DNA of 64,000 nt, from the NCBI RefSeq assembly GCF_009765865.1, contig NZ_LMUQ01000039.1:310406-374405 (forward strand), written 5' to 3'. The stretch is from Acidisoma sp. L85. GTDB lineage: Bacteria; Pseudomonadota; Alphaproteobacteria; Acetobacterales; Acetobacteraceae. Under the pieces are notes generated by a model. The model did not search any database, was not told the origin of the DNA, and saw only the letters and a program-made list of their open reading frames with translations. The translations under genes and the position numbers were made by a program. This document shows positions 51,091 to 60,050 of the stretch, piece after piece. Each line of letters begins with the position of its first letter. Positions within the stretch are counted from its first letter, which is position 1.

Positions 51091-52068
51091 CTAGGCCAAA
51101 AGCGCCCGCGCGACCTCCTCGATACCCTGCGCGTCGAGCCGATAGTGCCGGTAGAGATGAGTGGGTGGAGCGATCAAGCTGAATTCGTCCTTGATGCCAT
51201 GCCGGACCAGGCGCGCGCGCGCGCCATGCTCCGCCATCACCTCGGCGACCGCGCCGCCGAGACCTCCCAATATCGTGTGCTCCTCGACCGTCAGTATGAT
51301 GCGGGAACGGTCGGCCGCGGCGAGGACTGCCTTTTCATCGAGCGGTTTGATCGTGTGCATGTCGATGAGACCGACGGACTTGCCGCCGGCCTGCAGGGCC
51401 CGCGTCGCCTCGAGCGCCGGATGAACGCTGGAGCCCGTTGCGATGATCGTGATCTCATCCCCAATGCCGTGGGTGATGGCCTCGCCAAAGGCAAAGGGCG
51501 TGTCCTGGTCATAGACGACGGGATCGTGACCACGGCCGATGCGGAAGTAGATCGGCTGCGGGTGGTGAACCGAGGCGCGGATCGCCGCCGCGAATTGCGC
51601 GCCATCCGCAGGTGCGACGACTGTAAGATCGGCGATACTGCGCATGATCGCCAGATCCTCCGTCGCATGATGGGAGGTGCCATAGAAGCCGAGCGAAATG
51701 CCGGCATGATGGCCGATCAGCCGTACTGGCTGAGCGCAATAGGCGACATCCATCCGGATTTGTTCGCAACAGAGCAACGCTAGAAACGAAGCGAAGGTCG
51801 CGACGAATGGCATGAGTCCCGTCGTGGCGAGGCCGGCCGCCGCCGAAACCATATTCTGCTCGGAAATGCCGAATTGTATGAAGCGCTCGGGGTAGCGCCG
51901 CGCGAAGCCGACAAGGCCGTTCGAATATTGCAGATCGGCGCTGCCCGCGACAATGGGATGCCCTTCCTCGGCAAGGGCGATCAGCGTGTCGGACAGTGTC
52001 GAGAGAGTAGGCGCGCGGCTGTTCAGTTCGCGATACTGCCACGAACCTGGGTCGAGGGGCCGGTTCAT
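51091..52068 (-). CDS. Transketolase, C-terminal (pyrimidine-binding) subunit
   Basis: 325 residues; the ATG overlaps the stop of the N-terminal subunit gene (ATGA, 52065-52068). The pyrimidine domain has the catalytic glutamate in QFGISEQNMVSAAAG, then LIGHHAGISLGFYGTSHHATEDLA and the C-terminal transketolase domain (ALEATRALQAGGKSVGLID). Together the two halves make a complete TPP-dependent ketol transferase. Split transketolases in sugar-catabolic loci include enzymes that act on apulose 4-phosphate (AptA/AptB), xylulose 5-phosphate and similar ketose phosphates; the substrate here is open. Confidence 0.88.
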   Translation of the reverse strand: MNRPLDPGSWQYRELNSRAPTLSTLSDTLIALAEEGHPIVAGSADLQYSNGLVGFARRYPERFIQFGISEQNMVSAAAGLATTGLMPFVATFASFLALLCCEQIRMDVAYCAQPVRLIGHHAGISLGFYGTSHHATEDLAIMRSIADLTVVAPADGAQFAAAIRASVHHPQPIYFRIGRGHDPVVYDQDTPFAFGEAITHGIGDEITIIATGSSVHPALEATRALQAGGKSVGLIDMHTIKPLDEKAVLAAADRSRIILTVEEHTILGGLGGAVAEVMAEHGARARLVRHGIKDEFSLIAPPTHLYRHYRLDAQGIEEVARALLA

Positions 52069-52916
52069 CGGGCGGCTCCCGCCATGATCTCTTCGATCGC
52101 GCGCGCCTCATCGGCCGGCGCGAGATAGCCGAGATGCCAGCCCGGCTCCGTCTCCATATAGCTCACGCCCTTGCCCTTGATCGTATGCGCGATGACACAT
52201 GCGGGTTTGGCGCGTCTCTCGTCGTCACGCAGGCGCCTCAGGCATTCGGCAACGGAAACGACATCGTGCCCATCGACGTCCGAGACGTCCCAGCCAAAGG
52301 CTTCCCATTTCTCACGCAAAGGCTCGATCGCCATCGTGTCATCGACGCGGCCATCCAGTTGAAAGCCGTTCCGGTCGATGATCGCGATGAGCCGGCTGAG
52401 GCCATGATTGGCCGCGGCGAGCGCCGCCTCCCAGACTTGGCCTTCCTGCATTTCGCCGTCACCCAGCATGACGAAGGTGCGGAAGTCGCGTTTCAGGATG
52501 CGGGCGCCGAGCGCCATGCCGAGTCCGGCGGACAAAGCATGACCGATGGAGCCCGAGCTGAAATCCACTCCAGGAACCTTGCGCATATCGGGGTGATCGC
52601 CAAGCGGGCTGCCCAGGCGCGTATATTGGTCGAGCCATGCTTTCGGGAAGAAGCCGAGATCCGCAAGAACCGGGAAAAGCGCCACCGCCGCGTGGCCCTT
52701 TCCCATGAGAAAGCGGTCACGATCAATCCATGCCGGTTCGTCACGCCTGATGCGCATAGTATCGTAATAGAGCGTTGCAAAGATCTCGGCTGCCGAGAAG
52801 GCCGAGGAGTAATGCCCGACTTTCGCAATGCTGATGAGCCGGATTGTCTCCAGGCGGATGAAGCGGGCGCGCTCCTCAAGGCGGGTAATCTCATCCTGTG
52901 TCAGCGTCGTGTTCAT
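52065..52916 (-). CDS. Transketolase, N-terminal (pyrophosphate-binding) subunit
   Basis: 283 residues. The TPP/Mg motif is intact: VMLGDGEMQEGQVWEAAL followed by IIDRNGFQLDG (GDG...N). The substrate-phosphate region has KVGHYSSAFSAAEIFATLYY and GKGHAAVALFPVL. The frame is open upstream to 53006, but the ATG at 52916 gives the normal start. Together with the C-terminal gene it forms a split transketolase. This contrasts with the transketolase-like protein at 8212-10119, in which these motifs are missing. The HU-like gene lies upstream on the same strand. Confidence 0.9.
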   Translation of the reverse strand: MNTTLTQDEITRLEERARFIRLETIRLISIAKVGHYSSAFSAAEIFATLYYDTMRIRRDEPAWIDRDRFLMGKGHAAVALFPVLADLGFFPKAWLDQYTRLGSPLGDHPDMRKVPGVDFSSGSIGHALSAGLGMALGARILKRDFRTFVMLGDGEMQEGQVWEAALAAANHGLSRLIAIIDRNGFQLDGRVDDTMAIEPLREKWEAFGWDVSDVDGHDVVSVAECLRRLRDDERRAKPACVIAHTIKGKGVSYMETEPGWHLGYLAPADEARAIEEIMAGAAR

Positions 52917-53108
52917 GCTGTTGCGCCCGTGTTCGAGAGGATGGTAGCCGAGGATGAAGGGGGGACCGGCGCCTTCATACGCTCGATCACCCGCTTCCGC
53001 CGCCACCGGGTCTTGCTCGCCAGAGCAGGCTTGCGCGCCCTGTTATTTGTTCTTGAGCCTACTTGGCCGATCCTTTCGCGACTCGCCTTGTCCTGGCAGC
53101 CTTGCGCG

Positions 53109-53378
53109 TTAGACGGCCTTCTTGAGCGTGGGCGAAACCTTGAACCGGACCGTTTTGCCGGCTTTCACCTTCACGGGCTCACCCGTGCGAGGATTGAGCG
53201 CCTTGCGAGCCTTTGTCTTGACGACCCGGAAGGTCCCGAAGCTGGGGAGGGTAAAACCCCCGGACTTCTTCAACTCGTTGATGATGGCATGGACTACATC
53301 GGTTGCAGCCCGATTCGCGGCCACACCAGTGAGTTCTGCGGATTCCTGGAGGACGGCGGCAATAAAGGCTTTGGACAT
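53109..53378 (-). CDS. HU/IHF-family DNA-binding protein
   Basis: 89 residues from an ATG with AAGGA upstream. The family core is clear: FTLPSFGTFRVVKTKARKALNPRTGEPVKV as seen around 40-70 and the final VRFKVSPTLKKAV. HU/IHF proteins bend and compact DNA. The usual GFGTF is PSFGTF here. It sits alone within the catabolic island between the split transketolase and the ABM/Gfo genes, in the same direction, and could be a local accessory regulator or simply an inserted housekeeping paralogue. Confidence 0.88.
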   Translation of the reverse strand: MSKAFIAAVLQESAELTGVAANRAATDVVHAIINELKKSGGFTLPSFGTFRVVKTKARKALNPRTGEPVKVKAGKTVRFKVSPTLKKAV

Positions 53379-53522
53379 AAAGCAATTTTCCTTCTGACGC
53401 GTGAGCGCAACTTCTGCCCCATCTGGGCTGGGGGGTTCAAGAGCGTTCACCGGCGTCAGGCTATGAATTATCGAGTCGCCACTACCCCGCACCTCGGAAT
53501 CGCCTCAGGAGCACGTCACCGA

Positions 53523-53855
53523 TCAGGTTTTCGCATGCTCGCTGACCAAATAGGTGTTGATGGTTTTCTCTACGGCGAGGTGGCTGCTCGCTCGATCGAA
53601 GGCAAGGAAATGACCGCTGCGCAGATGAAGGTCGAAGGCGCCACGGTCACGATAGAGTTCGTAGAGGAAGACCACTGGCGAAGCCGATTTGTCCGCAGGC
53701 ACCGAAACATCGAATCGGAGGCACCCCTCCTCCTCCCGGACGGAGTCGGCGGCATTGCGGCGCACCAGGGCGAGAAAGGCCGAAAGCTGGCCATCCGCAA
53801 TCGTGAAACTGACTGTAACCCCGAACAAGGTTGGAGCCGCAGGGTCGCCCTCCAT
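53523..53855 (-). CDS. Antibiotic-biosynthesis monooxygenase (ABM) domain protein
   Basis: 110 residues, a single ferredoxin-like ABM domain. The typical features are VSFTIADGQLSAFLALVRRN, EEGCLRFDV and FLYELYRDRGAFDLHLRSGHF with a histidine pattern matching YgiN-type quinol monooxygenases. The gene begins 5 bases after the Gfo/Idh/MocA stop, so it belongs to the same message. In carbohydrate loci such small ABM proteins are often of unknown role. Confidence 0.8.
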   Translation of the reverse strand: MEGDPAAPTLFGVTVSFTIADGQLSAFLALVRRNAADSVREEEGCLRFDVSVPADKSASPVVFLYELYRDRGAFDLHLRSGHFLAFDRASSHLAVEKTINTYLVSEHAKT

Positions 53856-53860
53856 GATCC

Positions 53861-54940
53861 TTAGCCCTCCACCCAGCGTTTAGGAACCACCGCGACGCCC
53901 CGTTCCGCCGCCAGATATGAGGCATCGACGAGTGCGTAAGTATTGAGGTTATCCGCAATGCTCGTATCAGCCGGCCGACTAGTTCGGAAACTCCTCAGCA
54001 GGTGCCGGTTCGTCTCCAATACCGCGACCTGGCTTGCCCGCCAGCGCGGATCGGCCCAGTCGAGCGATGGCAGCTCCACGGTTTCTTCAGTCATCGCGCC
54101 GCGGCTGGTGATGACAAGGCGGTTGCCCGCGTGAAGATGGATCGCGCCCTCGTCACCCTCGATCTCGATCAAGGTTTCCGGGAAGGTATCCGGCAGCCTC
54201 CGTGATTCGTAGGTGCATTCCACCACCGTTACAGCCGTGGATTCGTGGCGCAACAAAATTGTCGCCGTATCCTCGGCAGCGACGCGCGGATTGCGTCGCT
54301 GGGTTTCGGCCAAGACATGCACCACCTCACCACAGAAAAACCGCGCGAGGTCGAGCAGGTGGATGCCGACATCGAGGATGGCGCCGCGCGGCTCCGTCAG
54401 AAGATAGGGCTGCGACGCATAGACGTCGAAACCGATACGGAATGAAATACGCGCAAAGGTCGCCTTTCCGATGGTGTTGGTGTCGATGAGTTCCTTCATC
54501 CGGGTCATTTGTGGCTGGTAGCGGAAATTCTCATGCACCGCCGCGAACACCTTCGCCCGGGCGGTCGCAGCGGCCATTGCCAGGCAGTCCTCCCAATTTG
54601 GCGCGAGCGGCTTCTGGACGATCAGACCGATGCCGTGCCGTGCTACGAGTTCCACCAATGAGCGATGAGCATTCATCTGGGTCACGATATCCACCAGATC
54701 GGGCTGCAGCGCGGACAGCATCTTTTCCGCATCAGAGAACCAGGGTACCCCACGCGCGTCACCAGCGGCTTGGGCGCGGCCCTGGTCACTATCACATACG
54801 GCGACGAGCACGCCACCTTCATGCTTCAGGTCATCCCAGGCGTTAAGGTGGTTCTGCGCATAGAAACCGCAGCCGATCAGGCCAATGCGCGTCGGCGCCC
54901 CGGATTTGTTGGCGTTCGCGATGGCCGTCGAGCTGCTCAT
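53861..54940 (-). CDS. Gfo/Idh/MocA family sugar oxidoreductase
   Basis: 359 residues. The Rossmann motif is RIGLIGCGFYAQNHLNAW and the catalytic-lysine motif reads LIVQKPLAPNWEDC, with the usual EKP changed to QKP. The second domain has VHENFRYQPQMTRMKELI and DVGIHLLDLARFF, typical of sugar dehydrogenases of this family. The likely role is the oxidation of a pyranose, inositol or sugar acid at the start of the pathway. It is between the hydroxyacid dehydrogenase gene (50 bases upstream) and ABM gene (5 bases downstream) on the minus strand. Confidence 0.86.
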   Translation of the reverse strand: MSSSTAIANANKSGAPTRIGLIGCGFYAQNHLNAWDDLKHEGGVLVAVCDSDQGRAQAAGDARGVPWFSDAEKMLSALQPDLVDIVTQMNAHRSLVELVARHGIGLIVQKPLAPNWEDCLAMAAATARAKVFAAVHENFRYQPQMTRMKELIDTNTIGKATFARISFRIGFDVYASQPYLLTEPRGAILDVGIHLLDLARFFCGEVVHVLAETQRRNPRVAAEDTATILLRHESTAVTVVECTYESRRLPDTFPETLIEIEGDEGAIHLHAGNRLVITSRGAMTEETVELPSLDWADPRWRASQVAVLETNRHLLRSFRTSRPADTSIADNLNTYALVDASYLAAERGVAVVPKRWVEG

Positions 54941-54990
54941 GATGTTCGGTCCTGCCTATATGTTTGCGATCTAAGGGCAGTGGTGCCGGT

Positions 54991-56016
54991 TCAGCTTTCC
55001 ACCCCAAGCCATGAACGCACACGTGTATGCTTCATCACATCGGGATCTACCACGAAGCGAGGAGGCCGGCCCGACAGAGCTGCATCGATGCCCGAGAGTG
55101 CGCTGGTTGCGATGGCACCGAAGCATTCATCCGTCCAGCATAGCGAATGCGGTGTGAGGATCGTATTCTCCATGGTCAGCAACGGGCTGGCCGGATCCAC
55201 CGGCTCCTGCTCGAACACATCGAGTCCAGCCCCAGCGATCTTGCCTGCCTGGAGTGCCGCGATCAGCGCCGCTTCTTCGACGATGGGGCCTCGCGCGACA
55301 TTGATCAGATAGGCGGTCGGCTTCATCAATGCGATGCGGGGCCCGTTGATGAGATGCCGCGTCTCATCATTCAACAAGCAGGTGACAACGATGAAGTCGG
55401 AGTCACGCATAAGTTGATCAAGCGGCACCAGTTCGGCACCCAACTCGCGCAGAGCCGCCGCATCGCCGAACGGGTCCGCCGCCAGAGCGCTCATGCCGAA
55501 GGCACGGGCGAGCCCTATCGTCTCCCGCCCGATACTGCCCGCGCCGACAATTCCGAGGCGTTTCCCCGTCAGTCCTTGGCCCATATGATCCGTACGACGG
55601 TTCCATCCGCCGGTGCGGGTCAGCCGGTCCTTGATCAGGAGTTTCTGCGCCAGGGCAAGAACATATGTCATCGCAGCCGTCGCGACAGGGCGACGCACGG
55701 CCACAGGTGTATTGGTCACCACGACGCCTGCGGCAGTGAGCGCGGCTACATCGACCGACTCATATCCCACTCCGTGCCTCGCCACGATCCGCAACCGGCA
55801 ATCGGCACGCGCTACGCTGGAAGCTGGCACGCGCGGGCCATTGACACATAGAGCATCATAGCGCGCGGCAATCTCCGGCGTGATGTCGGTGGTGTTCTCC
55901 TCCACCCATTCCCACTCTCTACCACCGAGCGCCGCAAGCGCCGCCTCGCCGAAAGAGGGCGCGCCGCTGCTGGTCAGTAAGTCGCGCGTTATGCCAATAC
56001 GAAACGAATTTGTCAT
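54991..56016 (-). CDS. D-isomer-specific 2-hydroxyacid dehydrogenase
   Basis: 341 residues. The NAD motif is LGIVGAGSIGRETIGLARAF, and the catalytic triad is present as VARGPIVEE (Arg), LDVFEQEP (Glu) and LTPHSLCW (His). The protein resembles phosphoglycerate dehydrogenase-like or glyoxylate-reductase-like members. A GAGGGA site precedes the ATG at 56016; the open frame upstream to 56136 is not needed. It follows the ABC transporter ATPase on the same strand after 132 bases with AT-rich spacer. The substrate, probably a 2-oxo or 2-hydroxy sugar acid, is not determined by sequence. Confidence 0.87.
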   Translation of the reverse strand: MTNSFRIGITRDLLTSSGAPSFGEAALAALGGREWEWVEENTTDITPEIAARYDALCVNGPRVPASSVARADCRLRIVARHGVGYESVDVAALTAAGVVVTNTPVAVRRPVATAAMTYVLALAQKLLIKDRLTRTGGWNRRTDHMGQGLTGKRLGIVGAGSIGRETIGLARAFGMSALAADPFGDAAALRELGAELVPLDQLMRDSDFIVVTCLLNDETRHLINGPRIALMKPTAYLINVARGPIVEEAALIAALQAGKIAGAGLDVFEQEPVDPASPLLTMENTILTPHSLCWTDECFGAIATSALSGIDAALSGRPPRFVVDPDVMKHTRVRSWLGVES

Positions 56017-56148
56017 GTCATCCCTCAGATCGGTTTCGGCACAACGGATGCCGCAGTAGTATCCCGAATCTCCGTGTATTTTCTGCTCGCAAAATCCTGG
56101 TATATTTTCTTTCTTTCTGCTTCGGAGGCGCCCCATCGAAAGGCGCGG

Positions 56149-57666
56149 TTACACGGCCTCACCGGCCGCGCGCGCGACAGTGGCTGCCAACTCTTCGATT
56201 CGCTCGTGATCCGCGGTCTTTATGGATGCCGCCAGCCGACCCTGAACAAAGACAAGCACCCGATCCGCCGCTTCGAACACCTCGAGAATTTCGGTACAAA
56301 ACATGAGGACCCCCGCGCCGTCGTCGGCAAAGTCACGCAGCAGCTGATATATCTCGCGCTTGCTTCCGATATCGACTCCGCGCGTCGGCTCTTCGAGCAG
56401 AATAAGCTGCGGTCGTTTCAGAATCGCTTGTGCGATCGCAACCTTCTGCTGATTGCCCCCCGACAAGGTCGTTATGCTTTGGCTCGCCGACTCGGCCTTG
56501 ACCCAGAAGCGACGAATTTCGACATCCGCCCTCGACTGCATCTCGGCCTTCTTCAGCCGGCCATAGATATTCGCGATCTCGGGTCGTGCCAGACGAGCAA
56601 GAATATTGTCGCCCACGGTTAGGTTGTGAAACAAGCTTTCCGAGCGCGATGGCGCGACATAGGCCGTAGCCGAGCGGACATGCGCGACGCCTTCGCGCCC
56701 TCGCAGGCGAATATCGCCACGAGAATTTTCGAAACCGGCAATGGATCGCAATACTTCCCGGGCGCCCGATCCTTCCACACCCAAGACCGCGACCACCTCA
56801 CGCGACGCCAGCGCGAACTCTACATTCGAGAAGGCTTTCGCGGTGTGGCACCACGCGCTTACCTGCAGCAGCGGAGGCTCGCCCGGTTCCTTTCGCGCTC
56901 GCCTGGCCGCATCGTTACTCTTCTCATCTGGCTCGAGTCCTCGCACAAGGAGACGGGCTATTGCCTCTTCCGTAAGTCCCGTGCCAGTGAGTTGTCCATC
57001 AATCCGTCCGTCTCGGATCAAGGCGACACGTCGTGTGTGCCTGACAAGATCATCGAGCCGATGAGTGACCAGAATAACGATATTGCCCGCCTCGGAGACC
57101 TTGTGCAATTCACGGAATAGATCTCTCGACTCATCCGCGCTCAGAGCCGAATTTGGCTCGTCAAACAGGAAGATTTTCGCGTTGCGCGCCAGGGCCCGCC
57201 CAATTTCGACACGCTGGCGCGTTGCCAGTCGAACCTTCGATACAGCGTCGTTGGAGTGGACTAGGATTCCCATGGTGGACATGAGTTCCCGATCTGGTTG
57301 GCGAATACGCGGCCTGAAAAAGCGCGTTCGTTCACGCCCGACGAGGAGGTTTTCGGCGACTGTGAGATTGGGAAATAGCTGTGGCTCCTGGTGGACGACG
57401 GCGACGTGCTTAGCCAGGAACTCACGCGTGCAGTGCCCGTCATCATTCGAAATCTGCCCGGCATCGGCATCTTCCTCGCCCGCTAATATCCTGATCAGCG
57501 TGCTTTTCCCGGCGCCATTGGGTCCGGCAATCCCCAGTATCTCGCCCGGCGCGAGATCAAGGTCGAGGCCTTGCAGTGCGCGGGTGTTTCCGTAACTTTT
57601 GGCGAGTCCCCGTAAAGCTATACCACCGCCCTTCGACAGGGGCGCGGCACTCACTCCCGGAGTCAC
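56149..57666 (-). CDS. Ribose-type (CUT2) sugar ABC transporter, ATP-binding protein
   Basis: 505 residues with two ATPase modules, as in RbsA. Module 1: Walker A AGPNGAGKSTLIRIL and Walker B IFLFDEPNSALS; its signature region reads LATRQRVEIGRALA, lacking LSGGQ. Module 2 has a degenerate Walker A (LGVEGSGAREVL) and the signature TLSGGNQQKVAIAQAI followed by LILLEEPTRGVDIGSK, where the Walker B Asp is Glu. Asymmetric modules are usual in CUT2 ATPases. Its start overlaps the permease stop by four bases. It completes the transporter formed with the two genes upstream. Confidence 0.92.
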   Translation of the reverse strand: MTPGVSAAPLSKGGGIALRGLAKSYGNTRALQGLDLDLAPGEILGIAGPNGAGKSTLIRILAGEEDADAGQISNDDGHCTREFLAKHVAVVHQEPQLFPNLTVAENLLVGRERTRFFRPRIRQPDRELMSTMGILVHSNDAVSKVRLATRQRVEIGRALARNAKIFLFDEPNSALSADESRDLFRELHKVSEAGNIVILVTHRLDDLVRHTRRVALIRDGRIDGQLTGTGLTEEAIARLLVRGLEPDEKSNDAARRARKEPGEPPLLQVSAWCHTAKAFSNVEFALASREVVAVLGVEGSGAREVLRSIAGFENSRGDIRLRGREGVAHVRSATAYVAPSRSESLFHNLTVGDNILARLARPEIANIYGRLKKAEMQSRADVEIRRFWVKAESASQSITTLSGGNQQKVAIAQAILKRPQLILLEEPTRGVDIGSKREIYQLLRDFADDGAGVLMFCTEILEVFEAADRVLVFVQGRLAASIKTADHERIEELAATVARAAGEAV

Positions 57667-58706
57667 GCCGCCCTCCGGGACCGAAATCGGCTGAGGGCGA
57701 TATCTAAGCCGACTGCTCCCACCGTCACAACCCCGAGAAAAATCTGTTGCGCGTATGGACCCGGCGATAGCACCGCAAGTCCGGTCTGGAGTTCGGCGAG
57801 CAGAAACGCGCCGCCTAAGGTGCCGATGATTGTGCCCTTCCCGCCGGAGAGGCTGGCGCCGCCGATGACCACCGCCGCGAAGACCGGGAAGGTCTGTGAC
57901 AATCCGATATCGGGCTGCGTGGTCTGAACAAACGAGAAATCCAGTATGCCGGCCAGGGCCGCCAAAACGCCCGCCGCAGAGAAAGCAAGGATTTTGTATT
58001 TATCGACCGGTAGGCGCGCGAGGCGCGCCGCCGCCGCATTGCCGCCGATGGCGTACAGACGAAAGCCGAAGAGTGAGTAATGCAGAACGAAGCCGACGAC
58101 CAGCGCGGCGCCGATCATCCAAAAAATCTCTGCTGAGAGCTGATGCGCCCCCAGCTGACGTGTCAGACCAACAAAGAACTTAAGCTGCCCGGCCGCGACA
58201 TTCGATCCATCCGGAGGGTAGACCGGATTGAAGGTAGTGGCGTTGGTAACAAGCAGCGAAAGGCCATAGAGCAGATTGTAACTGCCTAAAGTGACAATGA
58301 AAGACGGGATGCGCGCCCAGGTGCTCAGAATTCCGTTGCACATCCCAACCACGGCGCCGATCACGAGCGTCAGCGGCAAAGCCAGATAAATCGGCAAGCC
58401 ACCCAAAATCCACGTAACGGCGAGGATGTTCGACGCAAATCCGTACATTGCGCCAACCGACAGATCGATTTCGCCACTTATGATGACGAGCGTCAGGCCA
58501 AGACCCAATATCGCGACCGAGCACATCGAGCGGAGAATGGATATCCCGACATCGATGCTCAGGAAAGCCGCGTTGAAAAGGTCAAATACAATCGCGACGA
58601 TGATGATCGCCGCAACTAACCCGCCAGCCCGCACGACAACGGCGAAGCTCGCCCTGAAGGGGAGCTTGCCTGTCATGTCTCCAGCCCGCCGCGATCCGTC
58701 AGGCAT
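57663..58706 (-). CDS. Ribose-type (CUT2) sugar ABC transporter, permease
   Basis: 347 residues, nine or ten hydrophobic segments. The CUT2 permease signature is visible in LGLTLVIISGEIDLSVGAM and in GTIIGTLGGAFLLAELQTGL. It forms the membrane channel for an as yet unidentified sugar or polyol. It is 27 bases downstream of the substrate-binding protein gene and overlaps the ATPase gene. Two ATG codons near the N-terminus (58706 and about 58676) are possible starts. Confidence 0.92.
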   Translation of the reverse strand: MPDGSRRAGDMTGKLPFRASFAVVVRAGGLVAAIIIVAIVFDLFNAAFLSIDVGISILRSMCSVAILGLGLTLVIISGEIDLSVGAMYGFASNILAVTWILGGLPIYLALPLTLVIGAVVGMCNGILSTWARIPSFIVTLGSYNLLYGLSLLVTNATTFNPVYPPDGSNVAAGQLKFFVGLTRQLGAHQLSAEIFWMIGAALVVGFVLHYSLFGFRLYAIGGNAAAARLARLPVDKYKILAFSAAGVLAALAGILDFSFVQTTQPDIGLSQTFPVFAAVVIGGASLSGGKGTIIGTLGGAFLLAELQTGLAVLSPGPYAQQIFLGVVTVGAVGLDIALSRFRSRRAA

Positions 58707-58733
58707 GCGCCGTCCCGCCCGCCATCAACAATC

Positions 58734-59834
58734 TCACTGCTTGTTCGAGAGGAATTTCTCGAACTGCGCGCGCGCGGCTGGCACGCCCGGTTTTAGGACG
58801 GGCAAGAGGCTTTGGGTATTCGCCAGGACTTCCCCTTGCGATAGGAAACGGGCGCAGGCAAACGGACCGAAAGCTCCCTGATCGGGCCAGCGCTGATCGA
58901 GCAGCGCGATCTGAATGCCCTTGTCAATTGCGTCAAGCTGGCCTTTGCTGACGTTCCAGCCAATTGTGAAAACCTTCCCAGTGCGGTTCAGATCGACGAT
59001 TGCGCGATCAGCGTATTCGGCCCCGATATCGACATTCACGATGAATTGGACGTTTGGATGGCCCAAAAGGAATGTCCGATAGGTATCGTAGGTCTTTCCT
59101 GGATCGAAGGACGTGTTGATGGCATTCGTTTCAGTGGTGAGGAATTTCGTATCGGGAAGGGCTTTCTCGATGGCCTCCCTGAAGCCTTTCAGCCGCCCTT
59201 GAGCCCACTGCTGTGACGGGGCACCTCCCGATATCGCGAAGACCTTGGGATTATTACCGGATGTCTTCATCCAATCCAACACCACTTGTGCGGCTGTCGC
59301 GCCCTCTTTGAGCGGAATCTGAGTGAAGTTTGTGAATTCATGCCCATGGGTCGGGACGCCAACGGAAAACACCGGAATACCCTTGGCGATCATCTGATTG
59401 ACCAATGTCGTTGCTGAGTCGAACGTCACCGGCATGACGGACAAGCAATCTATTTCGTTGGTGGCGAGCTTAGCCTGAATCTGGGAAACCTGCTGGTTTG
59501 CGTCCTCCTGCACGGGCGCGATCGCGGCGCAATTCATGGGGTAGATGGCTTTTGCTTCCGCGCAGCCGTTCTTGAATCCCATCAATTGTTGCTGGGAATA
59601 TAGCGGAATGCCGGAGGCCTGGTAAGAATAGACGACATTGATCGGTTCATGCTTGCGAATCTTGTCGGCGATGCGGTCCGCGAGCTTGAACGTGCCCCAG
59701 GGCATTTGCATGGTTATTGGAGCGCCGGGCGGTTTCGGCCCGGAGCTCGGAACTTGCGATACGCTCTGAGCCCGGGCCTGTCCCGTGATTGCCAGTGCCG
59801 ACAGCAAGGCGATGAGGCCGATCTTCTTGTACAT
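58734..59834 (-). CDS. Sugar ABC transporter substrate-binding protein
   Basis: 366 residues, periplasmic. A signal peptide (KKIGLIALLSALAITGQARA) leads into a type I periplasmic binding protein (Peripla_BP_4-like): INVVYSYQASGIPLYSQQQ and ISGGAPSQQWAQGRLKGF are typical. Mature-protein ligands are not decidable. The ATG at 59834 with a GAAGAGGATG region upstream gives the signal peptide; an upstream extension to 59951 does not. First gene of the operon SBP-permease-ATPase, directly behind the promoter and operator-like site described separately. Confidence 0.92.
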   Translation of the reverse strand: MYKKIGLIALLSALAITGQARAQSVSQVPSSGPKPPGAPITMQMPWGTFKLADRIADKIRKHEPINVVYSYQASGIPLYSQQQLMGFKNGCAEAKAIYPMNCAAIAPVQEDANQQVSQIQAKLATNEIDCLSVMPVTFDSATTLVNQMIAKGIPVFSVGVPTHGHEFTNFTQIPLKEGATAAQVVLDWMKTSGNNPKVFAISGGAPSQQWAQGRLKGFREAIEKALPDTKFLTTETNAINTSFDPGKTYDTYRTFLLGHPNVQFIVNVDIGAEYADRAIVDLNRTGKVFTIGWNVSKGQLDAIDKGIQIALLDQRWPDQGAFGPFACARFLSQGEVLANTQSLLPVLKPGVPAARAQFEKFLSNKQ

Positions 59835-59959
59835 CGTTCCATCCTCTTCCGGGCTTCGCCCTTGTATTTTACTGCAGGGCGAAGGAGCCGACGCATCGGA
59901 ACACTGGATCGCTGAGGAGCCAGCATGCAACGCGGCTATTCCGCAAAGCAATTTTCTCT

Positions 59960-59988
59960 AGCCTATTGTCGCCGCTATTGACTGTCAA
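59960..59988 (-). promoter_or_regulatory. Promoter of the SBP-permease-ATPase operon
   Basis: Read on the minus strand, a perfect -35 box TTGACA (plus 59983-59988) is followed by exactly 17 bases and TAGGCT (plus 59960-59965) as -10. It points to the substrate-binding protein gene 126 bases away. A near-palindrome lies directly upstream of the -35 box. Confidence 0.6.
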
Positions 59989-60001
59989 CCTGTCTGATAG
60001 G
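59989..60001. promoter_or_regulatory. Candidate FadR-type operator between transporter operon and regulator
   Basis: CCTGTCTGATAGG is a 13-base near-palindrome (CCTrTCwGAyAGG), of the YTGTCTGAYAR kind bound by some FCD-type GntR regulators. It abuts the -35 box of the transporter promoter and lies 50 bases before the FadR-family gene, so the regulator could control both directions. Binding by this protein is inferred. Confidence 0.5.
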
Positions 60002-60050
60002 CAGAAAGACACGGTCGGCTTCGAAGAAGGTCTGACCAGCGGAGGACGCA

